NCBI GenBank assembly: GCA_030549495.1
Contig: JAUIRK010000141.1
Location: forward strand, 248,001-312,000
Origin: Nectonema munidae
Lineage: Eukaryota > Nematomorpha > Nectonematoida > Nectonematidae
Reading direction: 5' to 3'
Length of the DNA stretch: 64,000 nt
The position numbers and the translations under genes are program-made. Positions within the stretch are counted from its first letter, which is position 1, and each line of letters opens with the position of its first letter. The notes below the pieces were generated by a model that saw nothing but the letters and a program-made list of their open reading frames with translations, did no database searches and was not told the DNA's origin. This document shows, in pieces, positions 22,589 to 32,475 of the stretch.

Positions 22589-22636
22589 CAGTCATAGATA
22601 TAGACAGACAGATACATATTTATACAAAACATGGCC

Positions 22637-22752
22637 TTAAATCAAAAGTTGACATTTCAGAATCCTATAAGTGTTTTTACTGGATGTCCAAGAAATATTA
22701 AAGCAGGCTTTGGTTCTAGGTAATTCAACCTTTTGACTATGATGGTGGTACC
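22637..22752 (-). CDS. Host gene, last exon (39 codons)
   Basis: Minus-strand exon preceded by a good acceptor (ACAAAAATTTTAG). It joins the previous exon in the correct phase (1+2 nt). It encodes RYHHHSQKVELPRTKACFNI followed by SWTSSKNTYRILKCQLLI and a TAA stop at 22,637-22,639. No domain is recognised. A weak ATAAAT-type signal follows. With the two exons upstream it forms the C-terminus of one acidic protein. Phase agreement across two introns is the main evidence. Confidence 0.6.
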
Positions 22753-22833
22753 CTAAAATTTTTGTAATAAAACACTTTTATTAACAAAGACATATGGAAA
22801 TAACTACAATTTGCAATAATTTGATTCACTTAC

Positions 22834-23008
22834 TAACTGGAGCGTCTGCCAAATCGAACAGCGTTTCATTATTTTTTTCTTCTGAACTCAAAGTAAGGTT
22901 GAAGTATGAAAATTCGTCTTTCAAATACTGAGAAATCATTCCGGATAATTCTTTATCGTCAAAACTGCACATTTCTTCCCCAAAAGTGTTGTCGTCTCCA
23001 TTTGACTG
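22834..23008 (-). CDS. Host gene, penultimate exon (58 codons)
   Basis: Minus-strand exon bounded by acceptor TTTTTTCATAG (or the CAG three bases later) and a consensus donor GTAAGTG. The product is acidic: QSNGDDNTFGEEMCSFDDKE, then LSGMISQYLKDEFSYFNLTL, SSEEKNNETLFDLADAPV. It leaves one base for the next codon, matching the downstream exon. No known domain recognised; the composition suggests a disordered acidic tail. The intron to the last exon is 81 bp and the upstream one is 264 bp, typical of invertebrates. Confidence 0.65.
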
Positions 23009-23272
23009 CTATGAAAAAAATAGTACAATAATTATGACGCTAAGTTTGTTTGTAAAATATATTTTATCTTTGGTCTTATGCTCATCAGAGCCTATAATAA
23101 AATATACAATACTAGGCCCGACTCTAATTTTTATATTTGATAACCGCTAATTTCTTTCAATTTTAATCTATTTTCGTTCTATGAATATTTCTGCCGAATA
23201 ATAATCTATCATTTTCTAAGGAAGTTAATTTTCAAATTTGGATAACATCTAATCAGCACTTGGAACACTCAC

Positions 23273-23320
23273 ATCTAGTGATTCTTCTTTCCTAAAAAAT
23301 GGATCATTATATACAACCTC
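23273..23320 (-). CDS. Host gene, antepenultimate exon (16 codons)
   Basis: A 48 bp minus-strand micro-exon between acceptor ATGAAAACTAG and donor GTGAGTG. Only phase 0 is open, giving EVVYNDPFFRKEESLD, and it joins the next exon in phase 0. The next exon upstream was not identified with confidence; 24,459-24,583 on the same strand is a weak candidate. Confidence 0.55.
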
Positions 23321-23859
23321 CTAGTTTTCATTAAAAAATTAAAAATAATCAAAATGCAAAAAAAGTATGATTATTGTAATCGTAAACTTTTTGTACTTTT
23401 TCAAATTTAAATCGATGTTATCTTAAAATATTAAAAGATACCTTCACTTATCGGAGAAATTAAATTGAAAAATGAAACTAAAGGCAAAATGTGAACAAGA
23501 AATTTTAGAATTGGAGCAGAAATTTCACTATAAAAGTTTAAAAAGACACAAAGATCACACTATACAGGGTTGTACTTACAGAACAGTTTATGACTTGTCA
23601 ATATTTCGTAGGATAAAATTATTAATGAGCGAGAAAGTAAAAAAAGTAATTTTGACTTCATTTATAAATTTCTTCCTTACAATAGGAATTTTTCAATTTT
23701 TGTCTTTACCACTAATAGATTTTTACTAAAATTTCATAAGAATAAAAGAGCAGTTAAGACAAATATTTTTATATTCTTGAATAAGGTTTGTCCATATTTT
23801 TACTGTAATAATTTTCAATTTACAATAATAAGCTAGAAAATATGTATATACAATTCAGG

Positions 23860-24110
23860 CCCATCCATAAAATGGAGGGGAGGGGGTGGGTAGAGGCTGA
23901 GCCCTTTTAACCCCCTCCCCCGCCCCTAATCTGGAACTCCCTTGAAATAGTCCCGGCACATTAAAATCAGTTTTGTCCCCTGTTTTTGGAGTCTAGCGAG
24001 GCAGCTGTGTATATTACACCTTGGATTAAAAATAAGATTACAAATTTTATAAAGAATAAAAGGCTCATTCAATTTCTTTTTCTTATCTTTCGTTAGTATG
24101 GATATTTGAA
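23860..24110 (+). repeat. Dispersed repeat, copy A
   Basis: A G/C-rich head (GGCCCATCCATAAAATGGAG, GGGGAGGGGG, CCCCCTCCCCCGCCCC) is followed by GGAACTCCCTTGAAATAG, CACATTAAAATCAGTTTTG and TTTGGAGTCTAGCGAGGC. The latter blocks recur in order at 35.34-35.55 kb. Probably a non-autonomous DNA transposon; ends not resolved. Confidence 0.5.
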
Positions 24111-24283
24111 AGTCTACTGTTTTCAAAATTTATTCAAAACAAAAAAGCAATCAATTCATCATACAATGAAAGTAGATTTTGTCAAATTTGAATCTTCACA
24201 CTGAAACGTGATTAATATCATATGTTTAGGTTAGCAAGAGATTAAAGTATTTTTATTAAAAATTTTGAACATCGTATACAATT

Positions 24284-24402
24284 GGAGGCGTAATTAAGGT
24301 GGTTTGTTAGATACTGAGTTTCGATAACTCAAGCCTACTTTCCTTATAGTTCGATACAAGCGGCGCAATTGTGCCGTCTAGATAAAAACACCCCACGGTA
24401 AC
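24284..24402 (+). repeat. tRNA-derived SINE copy with internal deletion
   Basis: Head GGAGGCGTAATTAAGGTGGT, then TTTCGATAACTCAAG. Next is a jump over box B to CTACTTTCCTTATAGTTCG and the conserved body (ATACAAGCGGCGCAATTGTG, AAAACACCCCACGGTA). The CCACGGTA end matches the 59.7 kb copy (CTACGGTACC). Confidence 0.65.
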
Positions 24403-24458
24403 TTTAACTATACAAGGGTAAAGTGAATATGACAATGGCTTGATATAAACTAAATTAC

Positions 24459-24608
24459 TAAAAAATTTCTACATTTATCTAGTCCATCCCATTTCTCAAA
24501 TTCAGTATTTCTGCCAAGCTTTTTGATAGCCAATCTTCGAAAAACCTTTCCTTTGGTTAGAGTCACTACCGAAAATACTGAGTCTGAGGACACAATGGAT
24601 TTTTTAGA
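24459..24608. CDS. Candidate exon, strand uncertain
   Basis: Both strands are open with splice-like borders. Plus strand: 24,506-24,608, acceptor CATTTCTCAAATTCAG and donor GTACGT, encoding FLPSFLIANLRKTFPLVRVT and then TENTESEDTMDFLE. Minus strand: 24,583-24,459, acceptor TTGTGTCCTCAG and a weak donor GTAATT, encoding SVFSVVTLTKGKVFRRLAIK and then KLGRNTEFEKWDGLDKCRNFL. The minus version would join the micro-exon at 23,320 in phase 0. Neither product is recognised. Confidence 0.3.
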
Positions 24609-24701
24609 GTACGTTATAATTTCTAAATATGTAATACACAACCCTAATTTTTGTATAAAAGAAGTTTCATCTGATGTTGTTAATATTTATTCAATTTTTT
24701 A

Positions 24702-25138
24702 TTAAAGAGGAAAAATTATAAATTTTCCGTTTTTGAAATCAGATTCCCAACCTTCAGACAAATTGTCTTCCATTTTATCATTCCAGTTGTCAGGACTCTC
24801 AGCTTTGAAAAGCTTGATGCCATATTCTCCAACTTCCAATACAAGAAACCTTTAGTCTGATGACCCATCTTAATCATTATGCTCTTCAATATATTCATCC
24901 TCCAGCAACGCATCACACGAAATCGCATTAACTAACTTGACTCGTTTTACAGATGCTTCATTCATTTTGAGTGCGAGACAAAGTAACGAGAAGCCAATCC
25001 TTTCCATTGGGGTTATATATACTTTTCCACAATGTAAAAGTCTGCCTACAACACCCTTTAGAACTTCTTTATTGCTTCGCCACCTTTAAGAAACAAATCA
25101 GGCCATGTCTTCACCACATCTGAGATGGAGAATTTAAC
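24702..25138 (-). pseudogene. Unidentified decayed coding sequence
   Basis: The minus strand begins VKFSISDVVKTWPDLFLKGG. After one frame change it continues EVLKGVVGRLLHCGKVYITP, MERIGFSLLCLALKMNEASV, KRVKLVNAISCDALLEDEYI and EEHND. After two in-frame TAA codons it reads RFLVLEVGEYGIKLFKAESP, DNWNDKMEDNLSEGWESDF. It ends in TAA at 24,702-24,704, which overlaps an AATAAA. The conserved protein-like character across the breaks indicates a pseudogene, either a retrocopy of a host gene or an unrecognised transposon gene. Confidence 0.5.
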
Positions 25139-25204
25139 GTCCCTCTTTAAAAACAATTTACATAATTAAAAGTCTTGAAAACCACTGCAGACAAATGGGT
25201 TAAC

Positions 25205-25466
25205 TAAGGGTACTTCATCTTTTTTACACATGGGCTCAAAATTTTATTGAAATTAACTCTATGCCCTAAAAATTTTATTCAAGTGTAAAACCAAAAACTA
25301 ACGCTATACTTAAATTTTTGTAGTGTCAAAATATTAGTGAGATGTTTATTGTTGTTTGCTTTCAATTCAAAAACTTTTAAGTTTTGATAACCGATGAAAA
25401 GTAATGGGGTCCAAATCATTTTCCCAGCCCCAAAATGGGCCGTGGTCCCTCGGTTTAAGAATTCTA
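25205..25466 (+). mobile_element. Short non-autonomous hAT-like element, family 1 copy B
   Basis: 262 bp, flanked on both sides by GGTTAAC (25,198-25,204 and 25,467-25,473). It shares AAAATTTTATTGAAAT, AAAAATTTTATTCAAGTG, ATATTAGTGAGAT and CCCCAAAATGGGCCG-type blocks with copy A at 14.2 kb (inverted). The right end inward is TAGAATTCTTAAACCGAGGG. No coding frame. Confidence 0.7.
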
Positions 25467-25473
25467 GGTTAAC

Positions 25474-26090
25474 ATTATACGTAGATTATTATCGAAGAAA
25501 ACTCTCTTTAATTCTTTGCCCCAGAGCCATAATCATCAAAATATTTCACTTTTTTGCAAGCCTTCTCGATCATTCTAAAATATCTTGAAAGAGTATTTGT
25601 TCTAGCTTGATTTGTTAACTAAGAACACGATCAATCTTTAAGATTCGATGTATATAATGAAATAAGGTTGCAATTTGGTCGAAAAATGTTGCAACAAGAA
25701 CTACCTCTTCAGTTGAGTTGATGATCCCCTAATCCATCTAGATTCTATACTGTACTCTGTTTCGAACTCCATCTAGAAGAAGAATTCGAGATGTGTACAT
25801 GATGATACAATACAGGCTTTTCAGGTTTAGAATCTTTTCAGATCGAATCATATCCAAGAAATCTTTTTCCACGCATCTTCAGCATCTCGTCTCCATGTTT
25901 TTGTTAATCAGTCTCATTTGTTCACTTAATATGTGTCCCTGCTCCTTAGCCATCAAAAGTCTTGATAGATTTCTTGTACTCGGCACAAGTGATGCAGCCA
26001 AACAGCTTTAGGCTTATCTTTGTACATCAGGGGATAATAGGAATGGAAATAATGAATAATGAAATAAATTTCAAAACGCCTGCAAATAGC
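25474..26090. other. Unassigned stretch
   Basis: The plus-strand frame 25,793-26,011 shows no motif. Nothing else recognised before the LINE begins. Confidence 0.35.
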
Positions 26091-26129
26091 ACCAAATTTC
26101 GATTATTATAAATATGCAAATAACAATAG

Positions 26130-26543
26130 GGAATGTAGATTTTATGTGTCTAAAAAAATTGCTGTTCAATAGGCCATGCCAGTTATAAATCTAAAAATAA
26201 AAGTATTTGTAAATGTTGTGGTGATACTCATAATGGAAACGAATTCCGACGTCTAGATAAGAATAAATTCTGCTCGTTTAGACGACCTCACCCATAATGC
26301 TATGTCATCAAAAAGTACGACAAAATGGTGATTTCAATCTTCTTAGCCTTAACGTACAATCACCCAACTCTAAATTTTCAACACTTGAAGTTCCAATTTA
26401 CCGTCTAAATAATTTTTCTTCACACATTTTGCCTTCAAGAAACTTGGTTACCTAATGATAGTTTCAAATTTTAATATTTTTCTGTTTTTAAAACAATCAG
26501 CTAACATGGTGGTTTGGCTTTTTTGTTCATGAAAGCTTTATTA
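26130..26543 (+). pseudogene. CR1/Jockey-like LINE, 5' part
   Basis: A zinc-knuckle-like remnant of ORF1 (CKCCGDTHNG...CSFRRPH, about 26,210-26,300) is followed by the start of the AP endonuclease. That part reads NLLSLNVQSPNSKFSTLEVP, then ILPSRNLVT ('lQETWl' region) and HGGLAFFVHESF ('GGvaifv..s'). Frames change several times. It stops at the TA where the Tigger element begins and resumes at 28,532. Confidence 0.65.
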
Positions 26544-28529
26544 CAGTCAGACCTCGTTAATCCGACATCGTTGGTACCTAAGTTTTTTCTGTCGGATTAC
26601 GAAATGTCGGATTAATAAAGTTTGTTGTAGTGTAACTTCAAATTTCTATAGAAACATTCAGCTCAAGCATAACTATTTATATTCTTGTCAAACAGAGTGT
26701 AAAAAGTATAAAAAAATATTTAAAAAATATATTTCAAGCTTTTTCAAAAAAAATCTTTAATAGAAGTCGAACTTTCAATTGATTTTGGTTGTAAATCATA
26801 GTATAAAGCCATTATATTGTGGTGATGACGAAAATGTAGTTTCGGGTTGCACTCAATGAAATTCAAAACAGTTGAAAGTGCTTTTCTAGCTTCAACTAAA
26901 GTAGTTGGAGGTTTATATTCATCATCTTCATCGTGTTTCAAGTTTTTGTCACTTTCTACTTCAGAAGATGAATTCAAAGTGATGATTTGTTGCTCAGTTA
27001 ACATTTCAGATGTTTCAATGTTAGCATCAACATTTGCATAAGCGCTTGCTGACATTACTTCCTCAAACTCCGGTTCGAGGCGAATGAGTAATTCTTGAAA
27101 CTCACATAAATTTGTGTTTTCTGTATCTCTATGTTTATCAACATGTGTCACATTCATTGTAAGGTAAGATTTAGCAAGAATGCCTGTATGTCTCCAACAA
27201 TTTACGAAATCAAAAAATAATTGTGGTCATCCAGGCTGACTTATTTGAATAATTATCACAATAAACTTTGGGATCGAAATTTTTGCCAAAGCATCGTGGG
27301 CTAGCTAATTTTGCGATTACAAGCGGCTTAAGTTTGTGTGTGCCACAAGCGTTGGCATAAAGTGCCACTGTAAGACGTTCTTTGTTCTTTTTCTTACCTT
27401 TCATGGCTCCAGTTGCGAGAGTAGCATTCGGCTCCAAACGAAAAAAGAGGCCAGTTTCATCCATGTTATAGATGTTTTCTCGATCATAATTTTGAAGATC
27501 ATTCTGCATTTTTTCTCTAAAGTGTTGAACTTCATTCATGCTACAACTAGAGCTTTCTCCATGTTTAATAAAAAATTTGATACCATGACGTTTTTTAAAA
27601 CGGTCAAGCCAACCGCTAGAGTATTTGAAGTCGTTTCCAGCATTCAGATCTTTTCCAAATACACGAGCCTTCGAAATGAGAATATCATGATTTAATGAGG
27701 CGCCACGAGCTGATGCGTCCGTGAACCACATATACAAAGCACTTTCTATTGCTTGATGTTTTGCACTACGCAAACGAAGTACACTTGTTTCATTGGTATC
27801 CATATTCAATACTTTTCTTTTTTAGACAAAATAACACTTATTGTCGAACGGCCAATGATTGTTTGATAAATATTCGAAAAGTGTGAAGCTATCTCGTGTT
27901 GAGTGGATCTGGGGTGATCTGCTTTGTACATGCATATCTCACGTTTTTGATTTATAGATAAGTCCACACGTGATTGTTTAGTAGAGTGGAAGATGCTACT
28001 GGAATTTTCTTAGGATTGATTAGACATTTAACTTTATCAGCGGAACGCCTCTGTACTTTCAAATAGATGTTCAAATTAAATACAAACTCGTTAAAAGGAA
28101 AAAAATATTTTAAGTTTTTTTCAATGAACTAGACGTAAGAAAGACTACATAACGTAATTGATTATACATTTTTTATAATTCTTAGTACAAACATCATGTA
28201 GCAATCACTTTCATTAGTTTGCACATGTGACTGATGATAAAAATCGTAAATCAGTTATGTTACAATCTTGCATTCATCACGCTTTCTACACATAGATATA
28301 ATGTGCTGCTGCTTCTTCTTTGTCCTACTTTTCGTCATCTTCTTTAGATAGAAAAGTGCAGTTTGCTCATTTGTTATTATTTCTCATAATAAGTCTCCTC
28401 TATGTTATATGAAGTGTTCAGCGGAAATATAAAATAAATTGTGTCGATGGGGTTAAATTCATTATGGAAAATGGTCACCATAAAAACTGTGTCGGATAGC
28501 GAGGTTGTCGGATAAACGGGATCTGATTG
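26544..28529. mobile_element. Tigger/pogo DNA transposon inserted in the LINE
   Basis: 1,986 bp with inverted ends CAGTCAGACCTCGTTAATCC and (right, inward) CAATCAGATCCCGTTTATCC. A TA lies on each side (26,542-26,543 and 28,530-28,531), the target duplication of the Tc1/mariner/pogo group. GTCGGATT words recur just inside both ends as subterminal repeats. It interrupts a LINE endonuclease frame, so it is younger than the LINE. Confidence 0.92.
26744..28027 (-). pseudogene. Tigger/pogo transposase, internally deleted
   Basis: From a likely ATG at 28,027 the minus strand reads a CENP-B-type N-terminal helix-turn-helix (LSINQKREICMYKADHP, GRSTISVILSKKEKY). The second DNA-binding half follows (LNAGNDFKYSSGWLDRFKKR, HGIKFF), then the start of the DDE domain (NMDETGLFFRLEPNATLATG, KERLTVALYANACGTHKLKP, PLVIAKLASPRCFG). 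After YSNKSAWMTTIIF the sequence jumps to the C-terminal region (27,157-26,744, acidic, EVESDKNLKHDEDDEYKPPT), so the second half of the catalytic core with its later aspartates is missing. Two early stops or frame changes break the N-terminus. It cannot be active. The family's role is cut-and-paste at TA. Confidence 0.85.
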
Positions 28530-28531
28530 TA

Positions 28532-30116
28532 TATCAAAATTATTTACTCTGGTGGCATTTCCAACCACTTCGAATTTACTTGTATTTCTATCCATAACAA
28601 TAATCAGGAAAATTTTATTCATAATTCTGATAAAATATTTTTCCAAAAAGTTTACTTGTCGGTGATTTTGATTTAAACTTACTCAACGTTAATTATGACA
28701 CTACAACTCCTAATTTTCCCAACATTTTCTTTTCTTCAAAATTCTTTCTCACAATTTTCTCGCTAACCCGCTTTTCTTCTAATACCTCGCTTGACGACAT
28801 CTTGATTCCTTCTAAAATTCAAGAACATAATTTCTTTGTAATTGAAACTCATATCTCTGATCATTTTCTTATTATAACCACATTTAAATTTTCATACAAT
28901 CATATCCCTTCTTAAACTGCGGATAAAGTTTTCTAACATCGATAAATTTTCACTAATCGTTTCTTCATTTTCATCCTTTAATTATTGCATGTCATTTAAT
29001 AATGTTCCTGAAGACTTATTACAAAACATTATTAATAAAATTGCTTTTTTCAAATCACTTCCCACTACTATTATTCCTTTTTAAAAATAAATCTAAACCT
29101 AAAATGAAAAACTACTGAATTGGTTGATTTGATTAAGCAAAGAAAATTTTTTTTACGTAATAACTTTGATAAAATTCTCTCTGAAAATCAAAATGATATA
29201 AAAGACTTGTGGAATTTTTATCAATTCTCTTTGTGTTATTGGAACTATCATTTCAGATGACATCAAAATAGCTATTGTTTTAATAATTATTTTAATCTAA
29301 ATTTAATGCTTTTTAAACTATATTCAACGTCACCATACCAATCAACTTTTAACTTTCATCCCATCAATATGAATGATGTATTGTCTGTTATTGATGCTCT
29401 TAAAAATAGCAATGATTTTTATGGTGTATCTCCTTTTGATATAAAGTTGATTAATAACCAAATTGCTAATTCATTAATGATTAGTTTTAATTTATGTATT
29501 TCCAGGTCCTTCTTTCCTCAGTCTTTGAAGTTTTCAAAGATATTACCTGTTCATAAAAAGGGTGATGTAAACTTGGTTGAAGATTACCTTCCCATCTCGA
29601 TCATAAAAATCTAAAAATCGCATTTTTTTACAGTCTTAAGTTTACTCAATCTCTTCGTATTAGCTCTAAGAAATCTTGTTTTATTTTTTTTGTTTCATTA
29701 CTTTTATATGCATTCTCTATAATTTTTGTAAAAATTTTAATATTTTTTCCCTGTAATGTCTATAAATATTTACAATTTCTTCCATTCTCCTATTTGTGTA
29801 TAAACACAATTTATATTCCTAGCACATACTGCTATCATTGTAAACGTGAACTTCAAGCTGCTAGTAGTTGTTTTATTTGTTACTACTTTTATTATCCAAT
29901 GATATTTGGTAAATTTCTTACAAAATTTCGAACGGGTAATCATTTCACCAGCTTTAGGGCTTTTTCATTAACCTCGCATATCACATGATTTACTCCTCTC
30001 ACACAATCTAATGTTTACTTACATTTTAAAAGACTAACGTTTTTCTTCATCTATTTAATCTCTTTACGACATGTATGCAAAATAAATCAATGCAATTCAA
30101 TTCTATTCTATTCTAT
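28532..30116 (+). pseudogene. CR1/Jockey-like LINE, remaining endonuclease, RT start and 3' tail
   Basis: After the Tigger element the endonuclease continues (PKSLLVGDFDLNLLNVNYDT, 'llGDFN', about 28,640-28,700; then IFSLTRFSSNTSLDDIL and VIETHISDHFLIIT, 'iSDH', near 28,860). The reverse transcriptase N-terminus is at 29,306-29,614: INMNDVLSVIDALKNSNDFY, GVSPFDIKLI, SFFPQSLKFSKILPVHKKGD and EDYLPISI ('nYRPIS'). The catalytic core is lost. The 3' end near 30,080-30,116 has AATAAATCAATGCAATTC followed by an (ATTCT)n tail, typical of these LINEs. Confidence 0.75.
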
Positions 30117-31215
30117 ATCTCAAAGTTTTTGATGACTGGTTCTTCGGTCGAAGTCTTATACCGCCATATCATCTAGTCAGAAGAAAATATATATCTTTCC
30201 CAGATCTACTCATATTTAACCATCTAACTAGTTTAATTGAAGCAAGATAGGAAATATTCATGCAAAAATTGTTTTGTTTTTTTACTATCTTAAGCTCTCC
30301 GTTGATAACATCGTTCTTTTCTACCTTATTTTTTTCTTATTTTGCATTTTTATCATGTTGTAAATTATTTTATCATTTTTACTGCGATATGACAATAATC
30401 TAGTTGGTAAAGAATCTACCTTTTCCTATATTTCTACTAACATTTGGTTCAATGATACACCAATGTCCCATACAATAAAATGGTCTGGTTTAGGTTATTC
30501 AAAAATTTATTGCAACAGATAAGCGGGCAATTTGGTTTCAAAAACCTTTGCTTCACAGAGTAAAGCGTAAATTTGTAAAATTCAATCAAATTGAAGAAAA
30601 ATCTTATCTCAAATGATTTTTCGCAATAACTCACACAAATTCCCACCTTAAATAAACCTCTCTATATTAAGCATATCGATTCAAAAAGTATCTTTGGGTA
30701 GTTTACTGAAAACGTTCTCAATGAGCCCACTTTTATTTGCTAGCAAACTTCAGTTATATAAGCACATGTAATACGTCCTTTGATAAACTATTAATTAAGA
30801 AAAACATAAATAACCAAATTATATTTTGCATATCTCATTTTTAAAAAACTTTAAAAAAATTTTAGTGATTTTTCAAGAAGTTAAAAAGGTAAATTTTAAT
30901 CTAAAAATTTTTAAAACAAAATTAGAGTGACTGAAACATCACGCACATGTAGTTTTGTAGCTAGAAAAAAAGAAGAAAGAATTTAGAAGAATTTACTTGT
31001 CCATAGTGACCAAACGGAAAAATTTCGTTGTTACTTGCATTGTTGAAATTGACGTTGTTGAAATTGGGAGAAAAATCAAAGACATCGCTTACAATTGCTT
31101 AAAAGATAATATACATGTAGTTTACACTTGCTCTAAAAGAATTATTTTTGCATAAATTACAATTTTCTTAACAGTTCTTAGCAGACGAAACTAAGTAATT
31201 TGATATAAAAGAACC
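30117..31215. other. Unassigned AT-rich stretch
   Basis: The minus-strand frame 30,449-30,646 has no splice context or motif. No paired repeats recognised. Confidence 0.35.
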
Positions 31216-31351
31216 TTAACCGGTTATCGACCATAGTCGACCTACGTCGACTTTACATAAATAAAATCGTCTGCGTTTATTAATGCTTTTTAATACAAAC
31301 CTTCTGCTTTATAATAGATATCTTCTGATTATTCTGGTCGTTACGGGTTAA
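31216..31351. mobile_element. TTAA-flanked short element, copy 1
   Basis: TTAA at both borders (31,216-31,219 and 31,348-31,351). The 128 bp body has inverted ends CCGGTTATCGACCA and (right, inward) CCCGTAACGACCAGAATAAT. The interior has a palindrome-like GACCATAGTCGACCTACGTC, AAAATCGTCTGCGTTTATTA, TACAAACCTTCTGCTTTATA and GATATCTTCTGATTATTC. TTAA plus ends starting CC fit a non-autonomous piggyBac-type element. Confidence 0.8.
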
Positions 31352-31578
31352 AATCAAGAAATGGTCTGCATCATTTAAAAATGGCGGTGGGGCAAATGGG
31401 TTAAAGATAAGATCAGTGAGGTTTGAAGCAAAAGTAGCAATTCTTCCTAGTCAATTTTTTTTCCTGACATAGCGTTTACTTAGTATTCAAAAAATTTCTT
31501 TTCTTTATTTGGCATATCTCATTAAACACTTCTTTAGAGAAAAAGCAGACGACATGATGTGATTCCATTTAAAGTGCC

Positions 31579-31715
31579 TTAACCTGTTAAAGACGTGAGT
31601 CAGGAATTGCCGACTTTACAAAAATAAAAATCTTTTGGGTTCTTAAAGGCGTTTTAATACAAATCTTCTGCTTTACATTTGATATCTTTTTTTTGTCTTC
31701 TCGTTAACCGGTTAA
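31579..31715. mobile_element. TTAA-flanked short element, copy 2
   Basis: TTAA borders at 31,579-31,582 and 31,712-31,715; 129 bp body. Ends CCTGTTAAAGACG and (inward) CCGGTTAACGAGAAGAC. The interior AATACAAATCTTCTGCTTTA matches copy 1; the GTCGAC palindrome has decayed. Confidence 0.75.
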
Positions 31716-31848
31716 ATTCGAGAAATCACGTGCGTCAGTTTAAACTGATGATGCGATGAAATCGGTTATTTCATTTGAATGTCTTCCTTCCCAATAAGAT
31801 TCATTCTTAGCATGATGAACATGTAAATTAGAATGCAATTGTTACAAT

Positions 31849-31957
31849 GTTAACGCTTTAAGTACCACGCAAAGAAGACGACTTTATTAGATTTCTATTG
31901 ATTTCAATTAAAAACTTGACACCGTCTGTTGTTAATTTTTTTATTAACCGCGTAAAT
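31849..31957. repeat. Possible old TTAA-family copy
   Basis: TTAACGCTTTAAGTACC at one side and ATTAACCGCGTAAAT at the other, with GACGACTTTATTAG and CACCGTCTG between, look like an eroded family member. Weak. Confidence 0.3.
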
Positions 31958-32078
31958 AGAAGTATATTTTTTTGGATTTATTATGAAAACAAGATACCTA
32001 TTGTTATTGATGAGTAGGTCACTTACTCTTTGAAAAAAAATACTGTATAAGGATTTTAGACTCGGGGAAATTTAGCCG

Positions 32079-32381
32079 ATGTATACTTCGCCGAAAGACG
32101 TAGTAAACGTATATACTTATGTGTATGTCATACTCGTTATCGTACTGTTAATTAAAACAAGCAATCCTAACTGTTCGGAAACAATAGGCATTAATTTACG
32201 TTTATCATCTCAATTGTGGAATTGGGTAAGTGCCATTCTTAACTCAAATACTCTCAACGAGCCATGCCCAAACGAAATCAATTTTGTTACGTTTCTCTAC
32301 TTTATATTTTCAGTGTGTGCTATGCATTTATCCATATTACTACACGTTTATTCAAAAGTCAGGAAAAAACAAAATTATTAA
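32079..32381 (+). CDS. Unidentified 100-codon frame with two hydrophobic segments
   Basis: The ATG-started frame encodes a product with hydrophobic stretches near residues 10-26 (YTYVYVILVIVLLIK) and 68-90 (FVTFLYFIFSVCAMHLSILL), with a polar middle (NPNCSETIGIN, NTLNEPCPNEIN). It lies between two TTAA-family pieces. No family recognised; AT-rich frames often look hydrophobic, so chance is likely. Confidence 0.2.
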   Translation: MYTSPKDVVNVYTYVYVILVIVLLIKTSNPNCSETIGINLRLSSQLWNWVSAILNSNTLNEPCPNEINFVTFLYFIFSVCAMHLSILLHVYSKVRKKQNY

Positions 32382-32384
32382 TAA

Positions 32385-32475
32385 AAAATAAAATCGTCTG
32401 CGTTTATTAAGGCTTTTTAATACAAGTCTTCTGCTTTACATTAGATATCGTCTGATTTTTCTTGCCGTTAACCAG
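32385..32475. repeat. TTAA-flanked short element, copy 3, truncated
   Basis: It retains AAAATCGTCTGCGTTTATTA, TACAAGTCTTCTGCTTTACA and GATATCGTCTGATTTTTC, and a decayed end GCCGTTAACCAGTCAG. The left end is missing. Confidence 0.65.

Noticed and set aside
23580-23700. Minus-strand exon ending at a GTAAGT donor, as the upstream neighbour of the 23,320 micro-exon
   Set aside because: The phase needed to join the micro-exon contains three stops.
23472-23729. 85-codon frame with a coiled-coil-like start (KCEQEILELEQKFHYKSLKR)
   Set aside because: An in-frame stop lies directly before the ATG, the second half is hydrophobic AT-rich sequence, and no splice arrangement is convincing. An exon ending near 23,545 cannot be fully excluded.
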